A model generated the notes under the pieces. That model saw only the letters and a program-made list of their open reading frames with translations, did not search any database and had not been told where the DNA came from. From Marixanthomonas sp002364245 (GTDB lineage Bacteria; Bacteroidota; Bacteroidia; Flavobacteriales; Flavobacteriaceae), in NCBI GenBank assembly GCA_963973455.1, contig CAXAZF010000002.1:1-64000 (forward strand): DNA of 64,000 bases. The letters are read 5' to 3'. Position numbers and translations under genes: made by a program. Of the stretch, positions 1-7,818 are shown in pieces (the first letter of the stretch is position 1; each line of letters begins with the position of its first letter).

Positions 1-254
1 GAAATTTCATAATAATAGTTATCATTTTCATCATCATTATTATTGCTTTAAGTTCAAAAAAGAATGGTCGTGGTGGCAGCGGTGGCCGAAGATCTGGTAG
101 CAGCTTGCTGGATGTCATTATCTTAAGTAGTATGGGACGCACTGGCGGTTTTGGTGGCGGTAGTTCTGGTGGTGGCTTTAGCGGCGGTGGTGGATTTGGT
201 GGCGGCTTCGGTGGCGGTGGATTTGGCGGTGGCGGTGCTTCTGGGGGATGGTAA
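1..254 (+). CDS. TPM-domain (YgcG-like) protein, C-terminal fragment
   Basis: Only the 3' end is in the window; the start lies to the left. The visible frame (codons begin at position 3) gives a hydrophobic helix rich in isoleucine, a short basic segment (SSKKNGRG), a soluble stretch with LLDVIILSSMG, and then a tail made almost entirely of glycine with regularly spaced phenylalanine, ending GASGGW before TAA. A membrane helix followed by a GGGFGGGGFGG tail is the usual C-terminus of the TPM-domain family, whose N-terminal domain is exported and membrane-tethered. That catalytic-like domain is not visible here, so the family call is an inference from the tail. The gene converges on the outer-membrane protein gene that ends at 384. 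Confidence 0.7.
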   Translation, partial: NFIIIVIIFIIIIIALSSKKNGRGGSGGRRSGSSLLDVIILSSMGRTGGFGGGSSGGGFSGGGGFGGGFGGGGFGGGGASGGW

Positions 255-257
255 CAT

Positions 258-313
258 GTAGGCTGTAGGCTGTAGGCTGTAGGCTGTAGGCTGTAGGCTG
301 TAGGCTGTAGGCT
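258..313. repeat. Heptamer tandem array, (GTAGGCT) x 8
   Basis: Eight perfect, uninterrupted copies of the 7-base unit GTAGGCT run from 258 to 313, starting four bases after the stop codon of the TPM-type gene. The array is non-coding and lies between two convergent genes. A perfect 7-mer array of this length is the kind of tract that changes copy number by slippage. Its role is unknown. Confidence 0.97.
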
Positions 314-357
314 GTTAAAATTGTTCTTTTTTACTTCAAAACCGAAGATTTATCTAT

Positions 358-385
358 AATTTTTAGCATCTAGCATCTAAAAATT
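358..385. repeat. Inverted repeat with internal TAGCATC duplication
   Basis: AATTTTTAG at 358-366 is perfectly complementary to CTAAAAATT at 377-385, leaving a 10-nt loop. The centre also holds two direct copies of TAGCATC (364-370 and 371-377). The structure overlaps the stop codon of the outer-membrane protein gene. On either strand the stem starts with T and ends with A, so it is not a classical terminator with a trailing U tract. Confidence 0.7.
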
Positions 386-3158
386 AATCAAACCAAAAAT
401 TGCCACCTCTTGTTTCCCCTTTTTTCCCGAGCGTGTTAAACTTGTAGCTAAATCCGACCATAAAATAGCGTTGCAACACAGTGCTTTGAATATCCTGGAT
501 GTAATCCTGTGTAGAAGTTCGGCGAGCGTTGGTATTTTGATTTAATAAATCGTAGGCTTTTAAAGTTATCAATCCTTTATCTTTCATAATAGAATAGGAA
601 AGCGATGCATTCCAGAATAAAGCATCCTTTTGAAAACCAGGTGCAATGTTCGAATTATAACTATACGTTATGTCATTATTCCATTCAAGCTTTTCAGGAA
701 ATGTTGTGGTGGTTTCTAACTGTAAATCGTGTACTACATACGTTCTGTCTTCAAACAAATCTAAATTAAACGTGTTTTTACTAAAAGACACTTCGTAAGA
801 GGGTTCAATCTCAAATAAATCATCCCATATAAAGCCAATACTTACATTTGGTGAGTACGTAAACGTTTTACTCGCGTATTGTACTTCGTTATTAAAGTTT
901 ACATTTCGGTTTCCATTTACATAACCGCCAACTCTATACTTAACACTTTTTACGCTATCAATTTTCACGGACTTATTATAACCAACACTTGCATTTATAC
1001 TGTAATATCCATCTACGTTTGCATAGGTTGTATTCCGAACAAAATTTTCGTCAATAGTTGTTTTTGAAACCACTCTATCGTTTGTGAAGTTTCCATTGAA
1101 ATTACTATAAAATCCAGATTTTGTTTGAAAATCATAATTATTGAAACCCATATAAACGCTGTGATTATTTGATGGACTTAAGTTTGGATTTCCTTGAACA
1201 ATATTTAAGGGGTCTGAAACATCAACATACGGCGATAATAGTGAAACATTCGGTGCATCATTACGCAAATAATAGCCAGAATACATTCTAAACTTTTGGC
1301 TAAACTTATAGCTTAAATTTGCCGAAAGCTCTACTGCATTAAAATCATTATCAAAATTAATGTCGCGCAACGCATCTTCACTTTCCAGCGTTCTCATTAC
1401 ATAACCTACGTTAATCCCCGTTCGTAATTTATCATCATTGTAACGCAGCCCTATTTCTGGACGCGACCTACTATCTGTATTTGTAAAATTGGTACTTTGA
1501 TCAAGGTTGAAAAGTGAAAAATCTTGAGAAGTTTCATCAAAATCGAACACACTTTGGCGGTCTTCTCGTTTATCATTTCGGTAAGAATACTCTAAGTCTA
1601 AATAGAGTTTTTTAGCCAATATAGGAAGTCTAAATTCTGGGGTAATTTCATATTGATTTGAGCTTTGCTCGCCATCGGTAAATTGATTTCTAATTATAGT
1701 TTCCGGGTCATCACCAAAAATTTCAGTGTTTGAATTTACTTTATTTTCAACTTCTGAATCTTCAATTTCATTCGTAACTGTTAGCTTTAAAAAACCACCC
1801 TTATCACCATACTTTTTAGTTAAGTTAAACCTATTTTCAAACGATTTCTGAATATTCTCTGAACTTCGCTGAGTACTCGATTGGTTAGTCAACTCGCCAT
1901 TTAACCGTGTGGTTTCTTCAGAATTATTATAATACGATTCACCCGTATTATACCGAAATTGCGGACGAATATTGATAAGAAACGTAGAATCTATTTGGGT
2001 TTTAAAACGCAAATTGGCTGCGTGGCTATCGGAATTAGTTTTTGAACTAGAAATGTTATTTGAAAAGTAACGATCATCTGGTAAAATGTTCTCACGATTA
2101 CGTATTTCATCATTAAATGAGTTTGCTGCGGAATAAAAGTAATCTGCTGTTAAATCGGTTTCCTTTCCAAGATCATCTGCGTAATTGGCACCTGCCGTTC
2201 TGGAATTTGTAATTCCATCTCCGCCACCAAACATTCTACCATCAATATTAAAGGTACCATTACTGTTAACACTCATATAACGGGCGTTACCAAACATTTT
2301 TTGAATTTCACCAAAACTAAACCCAGGTGAGTTAATATTGTTACCTCCAGCTAGGGCACTTATTCGTAGGTCGTTGTCAAAATAATTAAGCAGCCCTGCG
2401 TATTCAAAACGCTCATCGGTACCCGCGCCACCTGCTACCCGACCAAAAATTCCTTTATTTTTCTCTTCATCAATGGTGATATTAATTGTTTTATTCTCTT
2501 CATCTCCTTTTTCACCTGTAAAGGCTTCAGAATCTGTTTTAGTATCGGTAACTTGTATTTTATCTACTATTTCTTTGGTAAGATTTCGAGTCGCAATGGT
2601 AGGATCATCGCCAAAAAAGGGTTTACCGTTCACCAAAATTTTATTTACGGGTTTGCCATTTACTTTGATATTTCCTTCGGAATCTACTTCCACACCTGGA
2701 AGTTCTTTCAGTAAATCTTCAACATTGGCGTCTTTTTTAGTTTTAAAAGAAGCTACATTAAATTCTAACGTATCTGTTTTAACCGTAACCGGTGCTTGCG
2801 ATTTGATGAGCACTTCATCCAACACATTATCATCTTCAGTGAGTGGAATTTCACCTAAATTTATTTTTTCTTTATCTATAAAAATAGATTTAAAATAGGT
2901 TTTAAAGCCAACATACGAAATATATAAATTTAACTTTTCATCTGCGGTTCTACCTTTTAGAAAGAAGTCGCCTTGTTTATCTGAAATGGTATACGTAACC
3001 AACGAGCTGTCTTTAACTCGCTGAAGGTATATGGTAGCCGACTCTAATGGTTCTTTTTTTTCTTCGGAAATAAGCTGTCCGGAAATTTCAAAGTCTTTGA
3101 TTTGTGAGAAAGATGCAAAAGAAAGTAAAAGCAAGGTTCCTAGTAATAGGTGCTTCAT
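384..3158 (-). CDS. TonB-dependent-receptor-like outer-membrane beta-barrel protein
   Basis: A 924-residue protein from the ATG at 3158. That start puts a signal peptide (MKHLLLGTLLLLSFASFSQ) at the N-terminus; a longer in-frame reading upstream only adds residues that do not belong to it. After the signal comes a CarboxypepD-regulatory-like domain (ISGQLISEEKKEPLESATIY..., about residues 25-110), then a plug-like region (VEDLLKELPGVEVDSEGNIKVNGKPV..ILVNGKPFFGDDP) and a long C-terminal region rich in aromatic, Asn and Ser residues typical of an outer-membrane barrel. This arrangement is common in Bacteroidota outer-membrane beta-barrel family proteins related to TonB-dependent transporters. 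The substrate is not deducible; no SusD partner is adjacent. It lies downstream of der on the same strand. Confidence 0.85.
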   Translation of the reverse strand: MKHLLLGTLLLLSFASFSQIKDFEISGQLISEEKKEPLESATIYLQRVKDSSLVTYTISDKQGDFFLKGRTADEKLNLYISYVGFKTYFKSIFIDKEKINLGEIPLTEDDNVLDEVLIKSQAPVTVKTDTLEFNVASFKTKKDANVEDLLKELPGVEVDSEGNIKVNGKPVNKILVNGKPFFGDDPTIATRNLTKEIVDKIQVTDTKTDSEAFTGEKGDEENKTINITIDEEKNKGIFGRVAGGAGTDERFEYAGLLNYFDNDLRISALAGGNNINSPGFSFGEIQKMFGNARYMSVNSNGTFNIDGRMFGGGDGITNSRTAGANYADDLGKETDLTADYFYSAANSFNDEIRNRENILPDDRYFSNNISSSKTNSDSHAANLRFKTQIDSTFLINIRPQFRYNTGESYYNNSEETTRLNGELTNQSSTQRSSENIQKSFENRFNLTKKYGDKGGFLKLTVTNEIEDSEVENKVNSNTEIFGDDPETIIRNQFTDGEQSSNQYEITPEFRLPILAKKLYLDLEYSYRNDKREDRQSVFDFDETSQDFSLFNLDQSTNFTNTDSRSRPEIGLRYNDDKLRTGINVGYVMRTLESEDALRDINFDNDFNAVELSANLSYKFSQKFRMYSGYYLRNDAPNVSLLSPYVDVSDPLNIVQGNPNLSPSNNHSVYMGFNNYDFQTKSGFYSNFNGNFTNDRVVSKTTIDENFVRNTTYANVDGYYSINASVGYNKSVKIDSVKSVKYRVGGYVNGNRNVNFNNEVQYASKTFTYSPNVSIGFIWDDLFEIEPSYEVSFSKNTFNLDLFEDRTYVVHDLQLETTTTFPEKLEWNNDITYSYNSNIAPGFQKDALFWNASLSYSIMKDKGLITLKAYDLLNQNTNARRTSTQDYIQDIQSTVLQRYFMVGFSYKFNTLGKKGETRGGNFWFD

Positions 3159-3250
3159 AAGAATTTTGATTTGATTGATGTTAGTTATAATCGAAACGAA
3201 GATAATACCCTTTTCGTATAACTTTAAAAACAATCAAGAAAAAATTCAGC

Positions 3251-4552
3251 TTATTTCTTCCGAAGGTAAATTTTTACCGGCACTCCTGTAAAGTCGAAAT
3301 TTTCACGAAGCTTATTTTCCAAAAATCGTTTGTAAGGGTCTTTTACATATTGTGGTAAGTTGGCAAAAAACGCAAAAGTAGGATAAGGCATTGGTAATTG
3401 CGTTATAAACTTAATTTTCACGTATTTCCCTTTGTATTGTGGTGGTGGTGTAGCCTGAATAATAGGCAGCAATACATCATTTAACTTACTGGTTTTAATG
3501 CGTTTGCTTCGGTTTTTATATACCTCAACTGCTGTTTCGATAGCTTTAAAAATACGCTGTTTGTTCAATACCGAAATAAATACGATTGGAACATCTGTAA
3601 ATGGTTCGCATTCGCGACGAATGTGTTTTTCAAAATCTTTTACGGTGTTGGTTTCTTTTTCAACCAAATCCCATTTGTTTACCAGAATCACAACCCCTTT
3701 GTTATTGCGCTGTGCTAACCAAAATATATTCTGGACTTGACCGTCAAAACCACGAGTGGCGTCGAGTATCAAGATCATAACATCGCAATGCTCAATAGCA
3801 CGTACACTTCGCATCACGGAATAAAACTCTAGATCTTCCTTTACTTTTGCTTTTCGTCTAATCCCAGCGGTGTCAACTAGATTAAATTCAAAGCCAAAGC
3901 GATTGTAACGAGTATCAATACTATCACGAGTAGTTCCGGCGATATCGGTTACAATGTACCGTTCCTCACCTATTAACGTGTTGATAAAGGATGATTTCCC
4001 TGCGTTTGGTCTTCCTACCACAGCAAAACGTGGTAATTCACTTTCTTCCTCTTCTTCTTTTTCTGGTAAGGCTTTTACTAAATCATCAAGCAACTCCCCA
4101 GTTCCACTTCCATTGATACTGGATAAGGTGTAATATTTTTCAACTCCCAAAGAATAGAATTCAACTGCATCATTTTCTCGCGTGGCGCTATCTACTTTGT
4201 TTACTGCTAAAAAAAACGGTTTTTTAGATTTTCTAAGCAATGTAGCGACTTCTTCATCCATTCCGGTTAAACCACTTTCCACATCCACCATAAAAATTAT
4301 AGCGTCTGCTTCTTCAATAGCAAGTTCAACCTGTTTATCAATTTCGGCTTCAAAAACATCATCACTTCCTTTTACGTAACCGCCAGTATCAATCAATGAA
4401 AATTCTTTGCCATTCCAATCGCTTTTACCATAATGACGATCACGGGTAACACCGCTTACCGCATCAGTAATAGCTTCCCGTCGTTGGATTAATCTATTAA
4501 AAAAAGTAGATTTCCCTACGTTTGGTCTTCCTACAATAGCAACTATGCTCAT
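3251..4552 (-). CDS. der: Ribosome biogenesis GTPase Der (EngA)
   Basis: A 433-residue protein with two tandem G domains, the hallmark of Der/EngA, which assists 50S subunit assembly in the cytoplasm. The first domain carries GRPNVGKST (residues 8-16), DTGG and NKVD; the second has GRPNAGKSS (about residue 180), DTAGIRRK and NKWD. The C-terminus (about residues 350-433, TPPPQYKGKYVKIKF...) matches the KH-like domain of the family. Length is normal. A good -7 element (TATTTTTG on the minus strand, 4571-4578) lies 18 bases upstream of the ATG. A second assembly GTPase, era, lies 0.6 kb away on the same strand, separated by an opposed small membrane-protein gene. Confidence 0.97.
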   Translation of the reverse strand: MSIVAIVGRPNVGKSTFFNRLIQRREAITDAVSGVTRDRHYGKSDWNGKEFSLIDTGGYVKGSDDVFEAEIDKQVELAIEEADAIIFMVDVESGLTGMDEEVATLLRKSKKPFFLAVNKVDSATRENDAVEFYSLGVEKYYTLSSINGSGTGELLDDLVKALPEKEEEEESELPRFAVVGRPNAGKSSFINTLIGEERYIVTDIAGTTRDSIDTRYNRFGFEFNLVDTAGIRRKAKVKEDLEFYSVMRSVRAIEHCDVMILILDATRGFDGQVQNIFWLAQRNNKGVVILVNKWDLVEKETNTVKDFEKHIRRECEPFTDVPIVFISVLNKQRIFKAIETAVEVYKNRSKRIKTSKLNDVLLPIIQATPPPQYKGKYVKIKFITQLPMPYPTFAFFANLPQYVKDPYKRFLENKLRENFDFTGVPVKIYLRKK

Positions 4553-4630
4553 ATTCTATAATTTAGAGTGCAAAAATAGGTTTTAGTTGGCAGAAAAAAT
4601 AGTAATTTAATCCCTTTAAAATTAAATAAA

Positions 4631-5146
4631 GTGACAAAGCTTAGCAATGAAATTGTATTGAGACCTCGCTTTTCCTTAAAGCTTGACCATAGTAGCGACG
4701 AAATAAAGTTATTGTTTAATCAAGCCAAAAGCGAACAGGTTGACTTTAAAATTTCTTGTGTGGATGACCATATTTTTATAAAATTACCAAAAAATCAACA
4801 ACACTTTTGGTCTCCCCAGCTGCATTTGGAATTTGAAGAAACTCAAAAAAATAGTTGTTCCATCAAAGGTTTTTTTGGGCCCAACCCTACTGTTTGGACT
4901 ATGTTTATCTTCTTGCACGTGGGAGTAGGCATCCTTTTTATGATTAACGCTACTTGGATGTACTCAAATTATAGTTTGGGGAATCCTCTTGATATTCAGA
5001 TATGGATTTTTATCGTATTGATTTTAATTTGGGTATTGTTGTACGTTGCCGGAACCGTGGGAAAGAAAAAAGGCAGACCCGATATGCAGGAACTATATTA
5101 TTTTATGATGACCATATTGCCTTCGCAGACAGCATTACAGCCTTAA
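4631..5146 (+). CDS. Hypothetical two-helix membrane protein
   Basis: I do not recognise this 171-residue protein. It probably starts at GTG (4631), since no ATG lies upstream in frame before the der promoter region and the next internal Met is far into the protein. The first ~85 residues are soluble (RPRFSLKLDHSSDEIKLLFNQAKSE). Two hydrophobic helices follow (about residues 95-118 and 127-147), separated by a short polar loop, then a positively charged GKKKGRPDMQ segment. The topology suggests an inner-membrane protein with a substantial cytoplasmic N-terminal part. It is transcribed opposite to der and era, which flank it on both sides. Confidence 0.7.
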   Translation: MTKLSNEIVLRPRFSLKLDHSSDEIKLLFNQAKSEQVDFKISCVDDHIFIKLPKNQQHFWSPQLHLEFEETQKNSCSIKGFFGPNPTVWTMFIFLHVGVGILFMINATWMYSNYSLGNPLDIQIWIFIVLILIWVLLYVAGTVGKKKGRPDMQELYYFMMTILPSQTALQP

Positions 5147-5175
5147 CCCGTTACTAACCCAAACATAGGCTTCAA

Positions 5176-6057
5176 CTATTTATTATACCCAAACCGTCGC
5201 AATTGTTTATCGTCGTTACGCCAATTTTTATTCACTTTTACATAGGTTTCTAAATGAATTTGTTTTCCGAAGAATTTTTCCAAATCTTTACGGGCTTCTA
5301 CTCCTACTCGTTTAAGTGCCGAACCTTTATGACCAATGATAATCCCTTTTTGGGTTTCACGCTCTACCATAATCACACTTCGGATTCTGATAATATCATC
5401 ATCTTCAAAAAACTCTTCAGTATCAATTTCAACGGAATATGGAATTTCTTTTTTGTAGTGCATTAGGATTTTTTCCCGAATGGTTTCATTTACAAAAAAA
5501 CGTTCCGGTTTATCGGTCAATTGGTCTTTTGGATAGAAAGCAGGAGATTCTGGCAATAATTCGATGATTCGTTTAAATACTTCTGGCACCCCAAAATTTT
5601 CCAAAGCTGAAATAGCAAAAATTTCCGCATTAGGAACTTTTTCTTGCCACATCTGTAGGGCTTCAGTTAGCTTTTCCTCGTTTCCTTTATCTATTTTATT
5701 AATAAGAAGTAACACAGGAATATTAGCATTTTTTATCTTATTAAAGAATGCCTCGTCTTTTAGGTCTTTTTCGCCTAATTCAACCAAATACAGCAAAATA
5801 TCGGCATCTTCAAAAGCAGATTTCACAAAATCCATCATGCTTTCCTGTAACTGATATGCCGGTTTAATGATTCCTGGGGTGTCGCTTAAAATCACTTGAA
5901 AATCTTCTCCGTTTACAATTCCTAAGATGCGGTGACGGGTAGTTTGTGCTTTACTGGTAATAATGGAAAGGCGTTCGCCTATAAAAGCATTCATAAGTGT
6001 GCTTTTACCAACGTTTGGATTACCAATAATATTTACAAATCCTGCTTTGTGTGCCAT
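5176..6057 (-). CDS. era: GTPase Era
   Basis: A 293-residue GTPase with a single G domain (GNPNVGKST at residues 12-20, SDTPGI, NKID near 120) and a C-terminal KH RNA-binding domain (about residues 200-290) containing IIGHKGSALKRVG. This order is diagnostic of Era, which binds the 3' end of 16S rRNA and supports 30S assembly. Length is as expected. A -7 element (TACCTTTG on the minus strand, 6072-6079) lies 14 bases upstream of the ATG; no clear -33 TTG is visible. It is on the same strand as der and the GreB-like gene. Confidence 0.97.
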   Translation of the reverse strand: MAHKAGFVNIIGNPNVGKSTLMNAFIGERLSIITSKAQTTRHRILGIVNGEDFQVILSDTPGIIKPAYQLQESMMDFVKSAFEDADILLYLVELGEKDLKDEAFFNKIKNANIPVLLLINKIDKGNEEKLTEALQMWQEKVPNAEIFAISALENFGVPEVFKRIIELLPESPAFYPKDQLTDKPERFFVNETIREKILMHYKKEIPYSVEIDTEEFFEDDDIIRIRSVIMVERETQKGIIIGHKGSALKRVGVEARKDLEKFFGKQIHLETYVKVNKNWRNDDKQLRRFGYNK

Positions 6058-6111
6058 GTATAAGTTTTTGGCAAAGGTACGTGTTTTTGGTGTTACCAGG
6101 CTTATATTACG

Positions 6112-6615
6112 CTACTGATACTGTATATCTAAAATTTTGAGAACACGTATCTCGTTTCCCAGTTTAAAATCTACCTCTTCTCCTATTTTAGCTCCCGTTA
6201 CTGCTCTAGCAATTGGGGCAACAAAAGCAATTTTACTTTTAATTACATCGGCTTCATCTACACCCACAATAGTAAATTGCTGTTTGGTTTTATTGTTTGA
6301 GTTTTGAAGACTCACCGTGGCACCAAAACGCACCTCATCTTTCGCCTGATCTTTTGGGCTAAGAACTCGCGCAGAATGGATACGCTCATTGAGCAATTTA
6401 AGTTTTCCTTCAATAACGGCTAACGTTCGTCTTCGTTCTCGCTCATCGGTAATGGTTAATTTTTTAATTTCAGCTTGTAACTTTTCCCGTTCTTGCACTA
6501 GCTGCTCCATCCCATTTGGCGTAACATAATTTACCACTCCTTCGGGCAATGCTGCCCGTGGCGGAATCATAGGTGGTTCTTCTTGATCACCTTCTCTTAC
6601 AAATCCTCTGCTCAT
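6112..6615 (-). CDS. GreA/GreB-family transcription elongation factor
   Basis: A 167-residue protein. Its first ~30 residues are a proline-rich lead (EEPPMIPPRAALPEG), followed by the family's start of the coiled coil (NYVTPNGMEQLVQEREKLQAEI) and a charged hairpin to about residue 85. The C-terminal domain (about residues 95-167) has FGATVSL.., FTIVGVDEAD and SPIARA-like PIARAVTGAKIGEEV, the FKBP-like fold that docks on RNA polymerase. Gre factors stimulate transcript cleavage in backtracked polymerase. The proline-rich lead resembles the Bacteroidota and GreB-like subgroup rather than classical GreA. It lies between era and the SpoU methyltransferase on the same strand. Confidence 0.85.
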   Translation of the reverse strand: MSRGFVREGDQEEPPMIPPRAALPEGVVNYVTPNGMEQLVQEREKLQAEIKKLTITDERERRRTLAVIEGKLKLLNERIHSARVLSPKDQAKDEVRFGATVSLQNSNNKTKQQFTIVGVDEADVIKSKIAFVAPIARAVTGAKIGEEVDFKLGNEIRVLKILDIQYQ

Positions 6616-6647
6616 ATATTTTTTTTGAAATCTTCAGTAAGAAGATA

Positions 6648-7109
6648 CTAAACTTTTGGCTTATTACGTCCTCGATCGTACAAAATAATACTTCCCGCCA
6701 CAGCGACATTTAAACTTTTTTCTGAAGGAAATTGAATTAAAAAATGTGACTTATCAATCGCTTGGTTGGACAATCCGTGATCTTCGGCTCCTAACAAGTA
6801 AACACAACGTCTTGGGTGCTCAAAGTTTTCTAACTGAACGGCTTTCTCTGTTTTCTCAACCCCAACAATACGGCAGCCTTTTGGTAAGTGTTTATAAAAA
6901 TCTTCAAAGGTTTCATAATGAAAATACGGAAGCGATTTTACGGCATTATGCGTATCACTCGATTGATTTGCATAACGATTACCGATAGTAAAAATAAAAC
7001 TAGCCCCCATATTTTGGGCGGTTCGCCAAAGTACACCGAGATTTTCAGGTGTTTTCCCGTTTTGGATTCCTATTCCGAAGAATTCTGTAGTGAAATTATT
7101 GGGTTGCAT
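6648..7109 (-). CDS. SpoU/TrmH-family RNA methyltransferase
   Basis: A 153-residue single-domain SPOUT methyltransferase. The N-terminal motif has NPENLG-type residues (GKTPENLGVLWRTAQNMGA, about 18-36), motif 2 is YLLGAEDHGLS (about residues 104-114) and motif 3 is SLNVAVAGSIILYDR (about 132-146), which forms the knotted SAM pocket. The family 2'-O-methylates tRNA or rRNA ribose; the exact nucleotide cannot be read from the sequence. The short length resembles TrmL- or TrmH-like proteins without an extra RNA-binding domain. A promoter (7115-7143) sits so close to the ATG that the transcript may be leaderless. Confidence 0.88.
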   Translation of the reverse strand: MQPNNFTTEFFGIGIQNGKTPENLGVLWRTAQNMGASFIFTIGNRYANQSSDTHNAVKSLPYFHYETFEDFYKHLPKGCRIVGVEKTEKAVQLENFEHPRRCVYLLGAEDHGLSNQAIDKSHFLIQFPSEKSLNVAVAGSIILYDRGRNKPKV

Positions 7110-7114
7110 AGCTG

Positions 7115-7143
7115 CAAAAGTACAGAACTTCTAATAATGACAA
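7115..7143 (-). promoter_or_regulatory. Promoter of the SpoU methyltransferase gene
   Basis: On the minus strand TTG (7143-7141) is followed after 18 nt by TACTTTTG (7122-7115), an exact fit to the Bacteroidota TTG/TAnnTTTG consensus. The last base of the -7 box lies only 5 nt upstream of the ATG, so transcription would begin at or within a base or two of the start codon. Confidence 0.65.
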
Positions 7144-7145
7144 TA

Positions 7146-7715
7146 CTACACAATTCCCTTTAAAAGAACAGCAACCATATCTCTTTTTAAAACGTTTACA
7201 TCAAGTTTTCCTCTTTTTTCATACCATAAGTACAACGTTCGTAAGGTAGAAAGCATCGAAAACAAAATAACTTCAGGATGTCTTGCTTCTATTTCACCGG
7301 CTTTTATTCCTTTATTAATAATAATCCGGACATTATTTTCATAATCGTCCCGCATTTTCACAAATTGCTTTAAATCGTCATCTTGTAGGTGCATCCAATC
7401 ATTATTCAGTGCCGCTAACGCTTCAGAATAGGTAACAGTTATATCAATATGAAACTCAATAATCTTTTCAATCTTTTGTACTGAATTCAGCTTTTTTGAA
7501 AGCACTTGCTCCATTCCGCTAGTAAACTCTCGAGCAACCGTCAGTATTAAGGTTGAAAGAATTTCTTGCTTCCCCGAAATATGATTGTATAAGCTAGAAG
7601 CCTTTATCCCCATAGCTTGTGCAATGTCGCGCATAGAAACAGCATTGTATCCTTTTTCTTTAAAAAGACGTGACGCTGTGGTTATTATTTCGGTTTTTCT
7701 GGAAGCCGGTTTCAT
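7146..7715 (-). CDS. TetR/AcrR-family transcriptional regulator
   Basis: A 189-residue regulator from the ATG at 7715; an in-frame TTG four codons earlier is less likely. The N-terminal helix-turn-helix (about residues 8-55) reads ASRLFKEKGYNAVSMRDIAQAMGIKASSLYNHISGK, a clear TetR DNA-binding domain. The remainder is a helical ligand/dimer domain with no recognisable ligand signature. It is divergent from the phenylalanine hydroxylase gene, 103 bp away, and an inverted repeat (7776-7794) lies between them. This arrangement suggests local control of the hydroxylase, but TetR ligand and targets are inference. Enoyl/acyl-CoA-type TetR regulators look similar and cannot be excluded. Confidence 0.9.
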   Translation of the reverse strand: MKPASRKTEIITTASRLFKEKGYNAVSMRDIAQAMGIKASSLYNHISGKQEILSTLILTVAREFTSGMEQVLSKKLNSVQKIEKIIEFHIDITVTYSEALAALNNDWMHLQDDDLKQFVKMRDDYENNVRIIINKGIKAGEIEARHPEVILFSMLSTLRTLYLWYEKRGKLDVNVLKRDMVAVLLKGIV

Positions 7716-7775
7716 AGTATTCTGCAAGATACAGTTTTTACAAACTCATTCATAAATCTGTTATAAGGTATTATT

Positions 7776-7812
7776 AATTACGACTTAAGTAATTCTAATT
7801 TCGTTATTTTTG
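7776..7812 (+). promoter_or_regulatory. Operator-like inverted repeat and -7 element before phenylalanine hydroxylase
   Basis: AATTAC (7776-7781) and GTAATT (7789-7794) form a perfect 6-bp inverted repeat with a 7-nt spacer, a plausible half-site pair for the divergent TetR protein. TATTTTTG at 7805-7812 matches the TAnnTTTG -7 element exactly and ends 6 nt before the ATG at 7819. No TTG is found at the expected -33 distance; the repeat occupies that place. Confidence 0.45.
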
Positions 7813-7818
7813 ACCACT

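Noticed and set aside
1..254. The GGGFGGGG tail as a spider-silk or fibre protein
   Set aside because: A single membrane helix followed by a glycine-rich tail is typical of TPM-domain (YgcG-like) proteins.
258..313. The heptamer array considered as a CRISPR array
   Set aside because: The units are only 7 bp with no spacers; it is a simple tandem repeat.
2473..2898. A 141-codon plus-strand open frame inside the outer-membrane protein gene
   Set aside because: It lies wholly antisense inside a gene with clear family sequence and its translation has no domain-like character; it is a shadow frame.
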